Shown: positions 1-11,874, counted from the stretch's first letter. The stretch is 64,000 nucleotides of DNA from Przewalskia tangutica (GCA_029844215.1 CM056721.1:7328368-7392367); one strand, 5' to 3'. Notes: generated by a model from the sequence alone, not told the origin. Numbers and translations are program-made.

Positions 1-2711
1 GGTCTTGGGTCTCGGTACTGGCTGCTGGATGCAGGACGAGACTCACAACATACATTTCCGATATGAACATATACTACTTCAAATATGCAATTTTCAGATT
101 TTTCTTCGTTAAAACGAGATGACGGGGAAAGTAAAATCAGGACAACCCTAAGACCTCTGCAACATGACGTACACACATCTAATTTATATGATGCAGTTGA
201 ATGGTTAAAAAACAATGTTAGAAAATAAATGCTAAGATGCTAAATGATTAAAAGATCATGTAAACATATTAGGGGAACTAACAGGATATGCCTATAACCA
301 TTTACTATGGATATTTCACAAAGGTCGCAAGATGAAGGTGATCGACTTTTCCATGCCTAATATCATTTTATTACTTCAAAACAAAATAACAAACTTTTAT
401 CTAAACACATAAATGGGTAACCCAACCCCTGCACATCTTCAGAAATATTGTATAAAAATCAAAGAAGACCGGATTTCAATCGACTACAACATTTTAATAA
501 GATATCGAAGTGAGGCTGGGCAGTAGCCATATGAAATGGATAAGAAACCAGAATACTAACATTCCTTATGTTCAGTTATTCTAAAAAGAGAACGTCTTAA
601 CACATTTTACTGTATTTTAACTCAGGACGAGAGACAACCATGCCAACATCGAACGAATACTAATTAAAATTGGGCCTCAAGATGTATGCAAGGTTCAATT
701 TCAGATTTATGCTTAAACATACTAAGCTGGACAGTTCTAGTACAAGACAAGGGTCCTACATGGTCAGATTACATATCAAGATTGAATACAGACGTCACCT
801 AGGATGTAAACTCAACAAAATGTACCCAAGCAAATGCGTATAAGCTACATGATCTGTGACACAATGCCAAAGCAGCCTTAAGAAACATGAATCAGTCATT
901 ATGCCAACTAAAACTAACAGAATGGATACAAAGGCACATGGCGGCAAAACATAATAATACGGACACACACAACTTCATATTAGGCCTAACATATGGTAAT
1001 ATGTTGCAATCTCTTAAAGCGTCAGAAATTAACTTACTTTACTAGTATGCGATTTAATGTCCGGATTAATATTAAGGCATCGAAATAGTGAGGTACATTT
1101 AAGCCTAGGTAAGTTATCTGCCCCCAATGATCATCAATCAACTATTGCTTTGAATTATTTTTAACCTCAGGCAAGCTTTTAGACACGTTTTGAACAAATT
1201 TTAGGCACCCGTGATATTCTCAGATTTATATAACCAGTCAGTATTTCCAACTAAACTCGCCATATTGATGAACATGATAATCCAAACTAACGATATTTAA
1301 TCACACAAACACACAACAATACGTAAAAATGAAACCGAGAGGAATTTGGATTTACCTTCTCCTGACAAATAACCGAGGTAGCGTATCAAGTCGCCGTCCA
1401 CTGACGTTATTGCGATGCGCGATTGAAAAGGGTAGAACTTGTTTATGAGAATACTTCGATTGCGATTGAGAAGAAGAGGTTTTGAATCGGATGTTCTTAC
1501 CGCTTCTCATCAACCTCGGACGATCACGATCGCCGCTAGGGATTCGAATCGATGCTATGAGTTTCCTCCTTATTTTCGAACGTCGCTCATCCGTCTCGAA
1601 TCGATGCTATCGGTGGCTGCCTTTTCGATTGCCGCTTGCATGTCGTTATATAAAGGCTAACCCTAGGTTCCAATATTGGTGAGCAATTATGGCCGATTCT
1701 AGTCGAGATTTCAAAAGATTTTCTACGATTCGATTGATAATTGCGTCTGGTTTATGGTAAAAATCACCAAGACGTGTGCGGTGAAGGGAAAGGAAAGTCG
1801 CGATTCTCAGCGAATCACGGCGACGGCGTGAGCGGCGAAGGCGCTGGCGGTTTTTAATATTTTAGGGTTCTTGGTTTCTTTATTTGTCTTTGGTGTTGTC
1901 GACGGCGGTGAGTAAAGGGGCTGGGTAAATGTAGGGCTCATGTGTCATCGGGCAAAATGGGTTGAGTGGTGGAGGTAAAATAAGAGGGTGGTTTTAATTA
2001 GTGGGTATTATTTAACTAGGGTATTAGATTAGGGTAGTATTAAAATCTAGGAGTTTAATTAGTTTTTTAGGCTAGTTAATTAATTAGCTAATTAATTCTA
2101 GGCAAGTGTATTAATAATTAATTAGTGATAACTTAAATTAACACATGTGATTAAACTAATTAGGTGCTTCATTAATCTATTTGTTATAATAAATAAACGC
2201 GCGTGCTATTTAATTAATGCTCAATACTTTAGAATGCGACGCTATTATTTAAAATCTTATTATTGTGCATTATTGCGAAATTAAATTAAAATGCATTGAG
2301 TTTACATTAAATTACTTAAATGCCGAATGCAAGTACGCTATTTAAGAATTGTTTAAAGCCTTATAAATGCGACGCTATTAAATGCATATATCAGATTAAA
2401 ATTGATTTTAAATTACAAATGATTACTAATAAATGCGGCTATGCTACTTGACACGACGTTATCGCTAAATTACTTATTTTATGCATTTATTAATTATTTA
2501 AGAATTACGACAACGCTTAAAGTTAATTAATGCGCGCGGACTCTAAGTGCTTAAAACTCTATGCGATGCCATTATTAAATTGTTCAATTATGCATGTATT
2601 TATGTTTTATCGCTGCATTTTATTATAAGAAATCATAAAAAATTATTTTACAAAATTAGTGTAATTTTATGGTTAATGGCTGGACGGGAGGGTCAAAATT
2701 GGGTGTCAACA
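1..2711. mobile_element. Ogre/Tat-like Gypsy LTR, 3' part (left end outside window)
   Basis: Long non-coding AT-rich block ending in GGGTGTCAACA at 2711. It matches the right half of the complete copy at 31826-36275: both contain a shared stretch (here from about 1354, there from about 35099) reading TTTACCTTCTCC followed by AACCGAGG and ATCAAGTCG, and both share the stretch just before the TGTCAACA end (GGAGRGTCAAAATTGGG). No protein domain is visible. The Ogre/Tat assignment rests on LTR length and the TGTCGCGCCC start of the sister copy. It directly abuts a reversed Tekay/Del-like LTR end and appears inserted in it. Whether this is a solo LTR or the end of a full element cannot be told from the window. 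Confidence 0.7.
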
Positions 2712-2974
2712 GTGGGCCTCACAAAACGTAAAATTCCTCGGGTGGGCCCCACGTGACCAAATCCGAACAAAATAAATTTCCATAATAATAAAAAGTTCTA
2801 TACTTTACAAATAATACATTTTGAGAATCCAATTCTCAACAACGAACATTTTTCCTTTCCGACGTCCGGAAGACTTTCCGTCGGAAAAACAATCCTTCCT
2901 TTCGCACTAATTCCAAGTCTTGTGCTCCTTACGTACATTCACTTACACATGTCCTGAACTTACGGGGTGTAACA
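2712..2974 (-). mobile_element. Tekay/Del-like LTR, terminal fragment, reversed
   Basis: Read on the minus strand from 2974 it begins TGTTACACCCCGTAAGTTC, the same terminus as the solo LTR at 17765 (TGTTACACCTCGTAAG). It is broken at 2711 by the Ogre-like LTR, so only the first ~263 bp remain. It interrupts the integrase frame of the Athila element: the codons for YRTTFKTPIGMSPYKL resume immediately after 2974. Confidence 0.65.
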
Positions 2975-3453
2975 ATACCGGACAACATTCAAAACACCAA
3001 TTGGTATGTCACCTTATAAATTAGTCTTTGGCAAAGCATGTCATTTGCCAGTGGAGTTGGAACACAGAGCATACTGGGCAATGAAGAAGTTAAACATGGA
3101 TACCACGGCAGCAGGACAGAGGAGGCTACTACAGTTTAATTAGATGAATTCGACACAATGCCTATGAGAATGCAAAGATCTACAAGGAACGAACGAAAGC
3201 ATGACACGATAAGAATTTGATACCAAAAGACTTTCAAGGACAACAGTCGTTATTTAACTCAAGGTTGAGATTGTTTCCAGGCAAGTTAAAATCACGTTGG
3301 ACAGGACCATACACGGTGGTAAGAGTATTCCCATATGGAGCGATTGAAATAAAAGAGAGAGATGGAGCTGCCTTCAAGGTAAACGGACAGAGGCTAAAAC
3401 CCTACCTGATCAATGAAATGGAATACATGAACTTGGTAACTTCTCATACCTAA
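2975..3453 (+). pseudogene. Athila integrase C-terminal region (broken)
   Basis: Conceptual translation gives TPIGMSPYKLVFGKACHLPVE then HRAYWAMKKLN, the Gypsy/Athila integrase segment after the DDE core. An in-frame stop and frameshifts fall around 3140-3215. The frame resumes at about 3217 with LFNSRLRLFPGKLKSRWTGP, the SH3-like tail typical of Athila, and stops at 3453. The catalytic core is not in the window because the Tekay-like LTR interrupts the gene upstream. No functional product is expected. Confidence 0.8.
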
Positions 3454-5091
3454 AAATAACAAGAACTGCGTCCGCTAAAAGACGTTAAAGATAAAGCTTC
3501 GGGAGGCAACCCAATGTTTTTAATTATGATATTTCAATTTCTGTTTTTATTTTATTTCATCTTGATCAGTCTCACGGTCTTGGGTTCTTGTGTCTATGTT
3601 GTGTTGACAGGTGAAAGCCAAGGATGTGGAAGGCGAAAAATGAAGAGAAGCCAAGGATACCCAGAAAAATCGCCATAGCGCCGCGACGCCATTTGCGTCG
3701 CGCGCCAAATGATCAAGACGCCAGAGTTTTCGGGCCGCGCCACCGTGGCCGCGCGCCACAACAGAAAATCTGAATTCTGGAAGACACCCTGAGCCGAAGG
3801 TCCTATCGCCAAACCAAAACACCAAGAACGCTCCTCCCCTCACGGAATTCAAAGTATTATCCACCGCCACCACCACCATATTAGCCAAAGTCTGTAAGTG
3901 TCTTTTTCTTTTTATTTTCTTTGAGTCTTGCACACATTGGGGACAATGTGTGATTTAAGTTTGGGGGTGTTTTATTTGTGTGTCATGTTATGTTTTATTT
4001 AAGCCTTTTTATTTGTTTTATGTTTATTTTGAGTCACCAAATTTTTTTCTTTTTTGAGTCATAATTGCCTGTCAAAGATCATGTATGTTGTAGTTGCTAG
4101 AAACACCTAGTGAAGTAAGGTGGAATAATGTAAAAGAATTGAAGCAACTATCTAAACACTTAGGTTCGATATGCCAAATACTCACAGAATTTGTTTATTT
4201 GAAGTTTTTTGCTTAAGTTATGCATGCTAAATGATAAATACTTATGGGTTATGATTGCTTGCTATTTGAGGCGAAATAGTTAGGATATGCATGTTAGGGA
4301 GATGACTCAGGCATTTCTTTGATAACCAATTCTTACCATTATTTTCTATCCTGTACTTTAAAAATATCCCTAGTCAGCCCCATTGAGCCTAAATTTGAAA
4401 CTTCTTCTTTGACACCCTATATTCCTACAAATTGTGCCATAAGTGAAAACATGAAATAGTGGAGTACATTGTGTTAAAAAGAAGAAACAAAAAGAGTGAA
4501 CAAGTTTGATGCACCCCAATGGAAAAGTAATAAGAAAGAGGTAAAAACCTAAGTTTGGGGGTGCCTATTAGTATAATACACTTCACTCTCCCAAAACAAA
4601 AGAGGGGAATGATAGAATTGAAGTGAAGGAAAGAATCAAAAGAAAAAGGGAAAAATTGAAAAACCAAGAGCTTATGGTACAGAAAAATGAGCCTAAATGC
4701 CTATCTTTACCAACCCCTACCTAAGCCTACATTACAACCCTTAAAGTCCTGAAGATCTCTTTTATGCATATCTAGAATTAGTGGAGAATAACAAGTAAGC
4801 ATGCCATAGGAATTCTTGAATTTATATGCATGATTTAGTATATTGACTTCCATTAAGCATGATGAATATGAGTTTGCGAAATATTTAGCTTCATGTGGTT
4901 AGTGTGCTGAAAATTTCATGCTATATGATTCCTGCATATTATTCTGCTAACCTTCATGTTTTTTTTTAGTTAACATTTATGCAGCAAAAGTGATCAATGG
5001 CAGGGAGTCCTTTTATTTTTCGTTCTTGAGTCTTTTATTTTATTTCTTTCTATCTTTGCTCGAGGCGAGCAAAGGTTAAGTTTGGGGTATT
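3454..5091 (+). other. Non-coding 3' tract of Athila with repeated PPT-like motifs
   Basis: No ORF with recognisable homology. The motif AAGTTTGGGG occurs three times (3957, 4551, 5078); only the last sits directly before the LTR and is the probable plus-strand primer. A GC-rich island (about 3670-3790, many CGCG and GCGCGCC) contrasts with the AT-rich surroundings. Confidence 0.6.
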
Positions 5092-6417
5092 TGATCTGGT
5101 GTATTTTATATACACCTTTTGAGTCAGTTTTAGTTAGTCTTTTGTCCCATTTTGCACATATAAGTGTCGTATTAGGATAGTTTTTCTTTCTTTTGAGTCA
5201 AAGTGGTTAAAATGGCCAAATGGCGGAAAAGGAGCAAAAAGAGGGCAAAAGAGGAGATGCCAGAGCTGGAAACAGAGAAAGTGGCGACCGAAGGTAAAAT
5301 CCACCAGCCATGCGCCTCGCAGCTGGCAGCGGCGCCACCATTCGAGAGGTCGCAGAAGACTCGGCACATGGGCGCTCAGAGACTGGGATGTGGCCGCGCG
5401 CCAAACATCCGAGAAGCCACAGAGCTGAGTTGGCCGCGCGCCTCGATGCCAGATATCGGGCCGCGGCACGCGAAAAAATAGGTTTTAGACGGATTGGGCC
5501 CGGCTGCAGGGAAAAGTTGAGGCGGTTTTCACTATAAAAGGAGAACCCTAGGCGCTTTTGAGGGTTCCTTCTGCACAACACAAGATTTTTGCTTGGAGAT
5601 TGACACCATTAGTTTAGTAATTTCTTTTCCTTTCTTGTTCTTTATTTCAGTTTTGCATGATGAACATGGAATTAGTTCTTGTCATGTCAATGACTAGAAC
5701 TAATTCTCTTATAGGCTTTCTATGTTGAATTTCTTGAAACTTATGTTATAAATTAATGCATGCTTATGGTTATTTTTCTTATTGAGAGATCTATCCAATA
5801 ATTGAGTTGAATTCTTGGTAATTAATTGACAACTAATTATCACTATATGATTTCTAATCAGATTCTGAAAAGGGGGAATTGTGAATATGTTGTAAGTTGG
5901 GTAGACATTCTTGGATTGGGGATGAAAATACCTCAATTATTTATGTAGCGTTGATGAGAGGCTTAACAACCCTAATTTTGGCGCATCAGGCGTGACTGGC
6001 CAACTAGGTTTTTGTTCTTAATCCTCCTATAAAGTTATCCTTATCACCGAAAGGTAGGTAAGGTGCGATACTGGGGTTGAGTGTTTATATAACCCTAACG
6101 GGAGTATAAAACGATTTCGTAAACCTGCTTTCTCCAAAAGAAGAATACCATAAGTTAATGCATTAGCAAGTAGCATAAGCGGATAGTAAGGATACATGAA
6201 AACCCTATTCCCATCACATCTGAAGTAAATCTTTATATTTTACATAGTTTTCATAATTCTTAGTTATAAACAACCAAATCAATTATCAATTCGCCAAATA
6301 GATACTAGAAAATAAATAGTTGGTACTTGAACCCTAATTTCAGAGGACGATATTCGGTCTTATCAAAGACTATACTACTTGTCACGATAACGTGCACTTG
6401 CGTTTAAAGTGTGTGCA
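5092..6417 (+). repeat. 3' LTR of the Athila element
   Basis: Begins TGATCTGGTG right after the purine tract and contains a TATA-like ACTATAAAAGG at 5530 and a GC-rich island at 5280-5480. It ends in CA either at 6365 (GGTCTTATCA) or, preferred, at 6417 (GTGTGTGCA), where Copia sequence starts. Length about 1.3 kb. No second LTR is in the window for comparison, so the right boundary is uncertain by about 50 bp. Confidence 0.6.
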
Positions 6418-6924
6418 TCTTACCGCGCATCACAGGCCCACCACATCGCGGACCCCGCTCAGACCGACATTGAAGCAGCGATGCACACATTTGGCTTGAC
6501 TCAGCCGGACCCTAATTGGTACATGGACACCGAGCGCTACTACCCACATGACATCCGACCAAGGTACTCTCTCGTCTTATTCCAATTTGAGCATTAATTG
6601 TGGTATAACTGTTGGTAATGACAATTATGTTCCAATTAAGGGTTATAGTCATAAAACTTTGTCCCCTCCTCATCCACCACTTGTCCTGAAACATACCCTT
6701 CATGCCTTAAAATTAATTAAAAATCTGGTGTTTGTCCGTAAATTCACCACTGATAATTGAGTTTCTATTAATTTTGATCCTTTTGGGTTTTCTGTGAAGG
6801 ATTTCAAGACGGAGAGTCATCTCATGAGGTGCAACAGTAGGGGTGATCTTTATCCAATCACTCCAAGTCTCAGCGTCTCGCGTCAAGATATGCCATCCAC
6901 TTTTGCAGCTCTTGCTTCTTCCTT

Positions 6925-7479
6925 GTGGCATACTCGTCAAGGTCATCCGGGTTCATATATTTTATCTTCTTAGATAGACATAAATTTATTTCTTGTAAGA
7001 GTACGCGTAGTACTCCACTTTGTCAATCCTATGCTTTGGGAAATAGTATTAAATTAACATTTGTAGCTTCAAATTCTAATACTTCAATGTCATTTGATAT
7101 TATTCATAGTGATTTATGGACATCTCCGGTTCTCAGTTCTATGGGTCGTCGTTATTATGTTTTATTCTTATATGACTATTCTAAATATTTATGGACGTTT
7201 CCTATTGCGAAAAAATCTCAAGTTTTTTTCATTTTCATAAAATTTAGAGCTTTCATAAGAACGCAATTCGAACGGAAAATAAAAAACATCCAATGTGATA
7301 ATGACAAAGAGTATGACAATGAGGAATTTATGGAGTTTTGTGCTCAAAATGGGATAAATTTTCGTTTTTCTTGTCCTTACACGTCTTCACAAAATGGAAA
7401 AGCCGAGCGAAAAATTCGTACTATTAATAATATTATCCGCACTTTATTGGTTCATTCTTCTGTTCCTCCATTATTTTGA
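6925..7479 (+). pseudogene. Copia integrase core (fragment)
   Basis: Frames at 6925-7479 hold the retroviral-type DDE core: first Asp in IIHSDLWTSP, second Asp in QCDNDKEYDN and the Glu in SQNGKAERKIRTIN. All three acidic residues are still present although flanking frames are broken; the gag-pre-integrase WHTRQGHPGS motif lies in another frame just upstream. A stop at 7480 follows VPPLF, where the family continues with the WxxA segment. Decayed and not expected to be functional. Confidence 0.85.
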
Positions 7480-7494
7480 CATCATGCACTACAA

Positions 7495-8070
7495 ATGGCT
7501 ACCGATCTTCTAAATATTCCTCCCTCTAAAGGTTTGACATATTCATCCACTCTCAAAGTGTTATACAATAAGACTCCGTCATATTCTCATCTCAGGGTAT
7601 TCAAATGCTTATGTTATCCATTGTTTCCATCCACTACGATCAATAAACTTCAGGCACGTTCTACTCCTTGTGTGTTTTTGGATTTTCCGTCAAATCACCG
7701 TGGTTATAAATGCTTTGATTTGTCCTCTAAATGAATCATCATTAGTCGTCATGTTCTCTTTGATGAATCTAATTTTTTTTTCTAAAGTAGAAAAACTTGT
7801 GTATAGTTCTTATGATTTTTTGGATGAGGATATCTCCTCTTACGTTCTACGTCATTTTTCAAATTTGCCCGAAAAAACACCGTCAAGCATGTTCACAGAA
7901 GCGCCATGGCGCCAAAACTCATGAGTCAAATACGCGCGCTGACAGATTTCTAGCAATTCCCGAAAATTCCCAAAATTCACCCAATCCAGCTCAGAGTCTT
8001 GGTCTAGTCACTCGCAGTCAACGGGGTATTTTTAAACCAAAAAGACATTTCAATCGAATTCTAATGTTCT
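7495..8070 (+). pseudogene. Copia integrase C-terminus and hinge (broken)
   Basis: Contains the typical TPSYSHLRVFKCLCYP and ACVFLDF-like segments (7560-7690), then a frameshift at about 7733 and a hinge region with GC-rich patches. It links the integrase core to the reverse transcriptase that starts near 8100. Confidence 0.7.
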
Positions 8071-8099
8071 GAAATCACCCTTACCCCGTAATCCCGTGT

Positions 8100-9020
8100 C
8101 TGTGTTAAATGTCCCTAATTGGAAAATTGCCATAACCGAGGAATATAATGCTCTTATTGATAATAAGACGTGGGAGTTGGTACCCCGTCCATCTGGTGTT
8201 AATATTATTTGGTCTATGTGAATTTTTGTTCATAAGGAAAATTCTGATGGTTTATTTGCAAGGCATAAGGCTAGACTTGTAAGTGATGGTAAGATTCAAC
8301 AGGTTGGTGTGGATTGTGGTGAGACATTTAGCCCGGTGGTCAAGCCGGATATCATTCACACTGTGCTTAGCTTGGCTCTTTAAAAATCATGGTCCATTCA
8401 TCAGCTAGATGTGAATAATGTTTTTTCTACATAGTGATCTTCAGGAGACAGTGTATATGCATCAGCCCTTGGGGTTCAGGGATACTAGATATCCTCACCA
8501 TGTTTGTCTATTGAAGAAGTCCTTGTATGGACTTAAGCAGTGTCCACGGGCTTGATATAAGAGGTTTGCTGATTTTGTTTCGACCATGGGTTTTTCTCAC
8601 AGCAGGTATGATAATTCATTGTTCATATATCGTCGAGGTTCTTCCATGGCTTATATATTGTTATATGTGGATGATATTATCTTGACTGCCTCTTCTGATG
8701 CTTTGAGAAAGTGTATTATGACAATGCTCAGTTCTGAGTGCCATGAAAGACTTGGGCCCCTTGAGCTATTTTTTGGGGATTACAGTCACTCGTTATGCAG
8801 GTGGATTGTTCTTAACACAAATGAAGTATGCAACAGAGATCATTGAGAGGGCTGGGATGTCATCATGTAAGTCCACTTCTACTCCAGTTGATACTAAATC
8901 CAAGTTGGGTGCTGCAACTGGCTCTCCCTATGAGGATCCGACTCGCTATCGTAGTCTTGAAGGCGCCCTTCAGTATCTTACGTTCACGCGACCAAACATT
9001 ACATATGCAGTCTAACATGT
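8100..9020 (+). pseudogene. Copia reverse transcriptase (many stops and frameshifts)
   Basis: Fragments match the Copia RVT_2 domain: a TWELVPRP segment, GETFSPVVKP, IHQLDV, LYVDDIILTA (catalytic YVDD, near 8665) and KDLGPLSYFLGI (8743 onward). Stops interrupt the frame at several places, e.g. near 8220, 8382 and 8555, so no product is possible. Confidence 0.85.
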
Positions 9021-9640
9021 GTGTTTGTTTATGCATGATCCCAGAGTTGAACATATGAATGCGCTCAAACGAATCCTTAGGTACATTCAGGGAAGACTTG
9101 ATTATAGTTTGCACTTATACCCTTCATCGACGTCTACACTTGTCTTCTATACATATGTTGATTGGGGTGGTTGTCCTGACAGACATATGAATGCGCTCAA
9201 ACGCATCCTTAGGTACATTCAGGGAACACTTGATTATGGTTTGCACTTATACCCTTCGTCGACGCTCACACTGGCCACCTATACGACTTGATCAGGGGTG
9301 GTTGTTCTCGACACCGCATCGCCACGCCTGCCTATCAGATGTTTTGGGTAATAACTTGGTCTCACGGTCGATGCGCCAATCTACGCTTTCACGCTCAAGC
9401 GCAGACCGAGTATGGCAGCCAATGTGGTTTTCGTCACGCTGGTTACGAAATCTACTTTTAGAGCTTCATTGTCTATCAAAATGCTACCTTGATATATTGT
9501 GATAATATGTTGTCATCTACCTTCGTAATCCAACAAAGACCAAAGGTATTAAACACATAGAGATGAATATTCACTTTGTTCGGCAGAAGGTAGCTAAAGG
9601 ACAACACGCTGTCGCCACGCCCCTTCCAGATATCGGGACG
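9019..9640 (+). pseudogene. Copia RNase H region with internal duplication
   Basis: Begins after the PNITYAV segment that ends RT. It has HMNALKRILRYIQGTLDYGL, then a degraded SRSSAD (normally SRSSAEAEYR) and ending motifs (KHIEMNIHFVR) of Copia RNase H. The ILRYIQG block appears twice because of a 132-bp tandem duplication. Confidence 0.8.
9051..9310 (+). repeat. 132-bp in-frame tandem duplication in Copia RNase H
   Basis: The sequence from ACATATGAATGCGCTC at 9051 recurs at 9183. Copies are about 93% identical over the first ~90 bp and then diverge in the second copy. The 132-bp period equals 44 codons, so the frame is preserved across the junction. Confidence 0.85.
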
Positions 9641-9730
9641 CGTACATCTTTACAAAGCGGTCTTCCTCATTCCTTTTGAAGATTTTAGAAAATCTCAACA
9701 GACGAAGACCGCCTCGCATGATCATGGGTG

Positions 9731-9969
9731 TGTTAGAGAATATGGGCCTCACGTCCAGCCCATATTCCAATTTCCAAATTTGTTAATATTTTCTCTATTG
9801 TATATTTGGTATATTGTAGGCTTAGTCTTGTACCTAAATTAGTATTGTAATATTATCATAAGTGTAGAGTTAGTCTCCTTATAGAATAGGAATTTAGATG
9901 TAAAGTAGAAATAAGATTCTTCTATTGTAATTTGTATATATATATGTCTTTCATCAATAAGAATAATCA
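9731..9969 (+). repeat. 3' LTR of the decayed Copia element
   Basis: Starts TGTTAGAGAATATGG after the RNase H remnant and ends about AAGAATAATCA at 9969. It contains TATATATATG (about 9937) and CATCAATAAG before the end, as in short Copia LTRs. No partner LTR is in the window, so ends are inferred from TG/CA. Confidence 0.5.
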
Positions 9970-11045
9970 AGAGGTTATTTCTTTGAGGTGCATTTATTTG
10001 AAAGAAAGAAGGAAAATTAAAGAAGATATTTTTGCACATCGAAAATCCACATTGAGATTAAATTTGTTAATCATATCTACATTAATAGAAAAGATAAAAT
10101 AAAATTATTAATTAACTTAATTTATGTTAACTTCTTCATTTGAGTTTGGCCCTGTGCCCAGTACGGGGATCACTTCACCTAGTTCATTGGATAAAACGGA
10201 AAATGAAGGGATGAGGTTTTAGGTTCAAAATGATTAGAGTGTCATGCGGAAACTAATAATTATTAATTTTAAATGACGATAAATTAGACAACACAAAAAT
10301 GGTACTAAAAGCTTCTTTCTTTGTATTACAACTTGAACCGATGGCTATGCTGATAAATTATATAAGTTGAGATCATTTTGGAGGAGACCAATGGCAATAT
10401 TTGAATTGTAACAAACTTATCCTTGCATCACCATTATCTTTTCATGTCACAATTAGATCCATTCAATTCATTTTTGCCCTTTTGTTTGTGTGTGTTGTTT
10501 TACAACAATCATTTCCCAGGATAAGGTTCATATTATGATGTCTGTTATCATCAAGACAAGGCTCGAATTAATTTATTTTAGTTAAATTTAGAGATTTAAA
10601 TGTTATTCATGCATATTTGATTTGTATGTTTGATATTTGCTGTCATATTTTTTGTATCTACGGTGAATTTACTTTTTTTTCTTTTTTCTTTTGAGCCGAT
10701 GATCTTTTGGAAATAAACTCTCTGTCCTAAAAAGTAGGGAAGTTTTGCGTGCATTCTTTCATCCCTAGACATCATTTGTGGGATTACACTGAGTATGTTA
10801 TTATTGTAAAAAAAAATCCTCCGAATTGTCTTGTGACCTAAAAAAAAATACTAAGAAAGAAAAGGCATAAGAAGTTCAATTTTATATCTTGAGATCTATG
10901 ATGGTGGAAAGTACTCTCTTTGTTCATTTTTAATTGTCACATTTTGATTTGACACGCCTATTAAGAAGTAAAAAATAAAATGATAATTTTACTATATTAT
11001 TCTTAATTTTACTTAGCAATAATACTATCCGTCGATTACTAATAT
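9970..11045. other. Intergenic DNA upstream of histone H4
   Basis: No gene recognised. A ~100-bp block at 10343-10442 recurs at 12522. At about 10725-10808 lies a degraded RTE/SINE-type tail (GTGGGATTACACTGAG then TTATTATTG). At 10905-11040 there is a fragment resembling a degenerate Stowaway MITE end (TACTCTCTTTGTTCA). Confidence 0.5.
10343..10442 (+). repeat. H4-flanking duplicated block, copy 1
   Basis: Runs from GGCTATGCTGATAAA to CACCATTATCTTTT and recurs at 12522-12687 with a ~65-bp insertion in the second copy. Together with the duplicated H4 3' end it marks an old tandem duplication of this locus. Confidence 0.7.
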
Positions 11046-11079
11046 CATCAGAAGGTCCAGAATGAGCAAAAACAACCCA

Positions 11080-11087
11080 CGCGGATC
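11080..11087 (+). promoter_or_regulatory. Plant histone octamer motif CGCGGATC
   Basis: Exact match to the octamer found in plant H3/H4 promoters, about 87 bp upstream of the TATA box and 159 bp upstream of the H4 start codon. It is known to contribute to S-phase and meristem expression of histone genes. Confidence 0.85.
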
Positions 11088-11166
11088 GCAATCTCAAACC
11101 ATCCATTCAAAATTTCATAAAATTCAATGAACCGCCAAAATTCAAAAGCCCCTCCAATATTTCCCT

Positions 11167-11174
11167 TATATAAA
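11167..11174 (+). promoter_or_regulatory. TATA box of histone H4
   Basis: TATATAAA lies 65 bp before the H4 ATG, giving a short 5' leader, as is usual for plant histone genes. Confidence 0.85.
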
Positions 11175-11238
11175 CTCCCGCCCCTACACATTCCCTTCAC
11201 CATCACATCAAATCCAATCAACCTCAATTCATCAAAAA

Positions 11239-11550
11239 ATGTCTGGTCGTGGTAAGGGAGGCAAGGGTTTAGGAAAGGGCGGAGCAAAACGACACCGTAA
11301 AGTTCTCCGAGACAACATTCAGGGAATCACTAAGCCGGCGATAAGGAGATTGGCGAGAAGAGGTGGAGTGAAGAGAATCAGTGGACTGATATATGAAGAG
11401 ACAAGAGGTGTATTGAAGATATTTTTGGAGAATGTGATTCGTGATGCTGTTACGTATACTGAGCATGCTAGGAGAAAGACTGTTACTGCTATGGATGTTG
11501 TTTATGCTTTGAAGAGACAAGGAAGAACCCTTTACGGCTTCGGTGGTTAA
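11239..11550 (+). CDS. H4: Histone H4
   Basis: A single intronless 103-codon ORF starting [20 protein letters not shown] and ending GRTLYGFGG, full length for H4 and with no visible substitution in conserved positions. H4 pairs with H3 in the nucleosome core and is made in S phase. The lysine-rich N-terminal tail with acetylatable lysines and the [10 protein letters not shown] and DAVTYTEHA histone-fold segments are all present. The promoter has an octamer motif and TATA box; the leader is AT/CA-rich. The first codons after ATG give the initiator Met removed in mature H4. A degenerate copy of its 3' end lies 325 bp downstream. Very likely a functional gene. Confidence 0.98.
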
Positions 11551-11874
11551 TTTTATAACTTTTTACTTGGGTTAATGAAATGGGTTTGTAAGGTATATGG
11601 GATCTAGCTGGTGTTTTGATTAGTAGTATTAGTAGATTAAGTTCATGAGATCATTGTAACTGATGGGTTTGTGTTAAATGAAATGGATCTCGTTAGTATT
11701 TCAGATCTATGAATTGTTCAATTGTTTGTTATTTTAAGAGCTCACTTCCAGATGTATTTGGTGTTTTTAAATATAATTATGTTGTTTATATAATGCGTAC
11801 AATAGATTTTTGTGTTATGGAGAAGTTGTGCATAACGATAATTTAGTGCAATGGACTATTTTTATGTTGTTTAT
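11551..11874 (+). other. 3' flank of histone H4
   Basis: AT-rich transcript end and spacer. The part at about 11590-11720 (GATCTAGCTGG to TTAGTATTTCAGAT) is repeated at 12305-12416, showing that the 3' untranslated region was duplicated together with coding sequence. Confidence 0.6.

Larger units (their letters stand above)
2975..6417 (+). mobile_element. Athila-type Gypsy retrotransposon, 3' half
   Basis: In order: a frameshifted integrase C-terminus (2975-3453), a ~1.6 kb non-coding tract with three AAGTTTGGGG purine-tract-like motifs (3957, 4551, 5078), and a 3' LTR starting TGATCTGGTG at 5092. Long non-coding DNA between pol and the 3' LTR is characteristic of the Athila lineage. Its right end lies in a Copia element whose sequence begins at once. 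The 5' half is to the left of the window, beyond the two LTRs inserted in it. Confidence 0.75.
6418..9969 (+). mobile_element. Decayed Copia retrotransposon (3' part)
   Basis: In Copia order it carries a protease remnant (6480-6760), gag-pre-integrase (about 6920), integrase (6925-7479 and on), reverse transcriptase (about 8100-9020), RNase H (9019-9640) and a 3' LTR (9731-9969). Many stops and frameshifts are present. The protease DSG triad region is mutated (NWYMDTERYY in place of NWYMDSGATS seen in the copy at 61930). The Athila element is inserted at its left side, so gag and the 5' LTR are off the window. Confidence 0.85.

Noticed and set aside
3547..3933. Long antisense open frame of 128 codons
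   Set aside because: Lies in the non-coding 3' tract of Athila over a GC-rich island; composition-driven, no domain.
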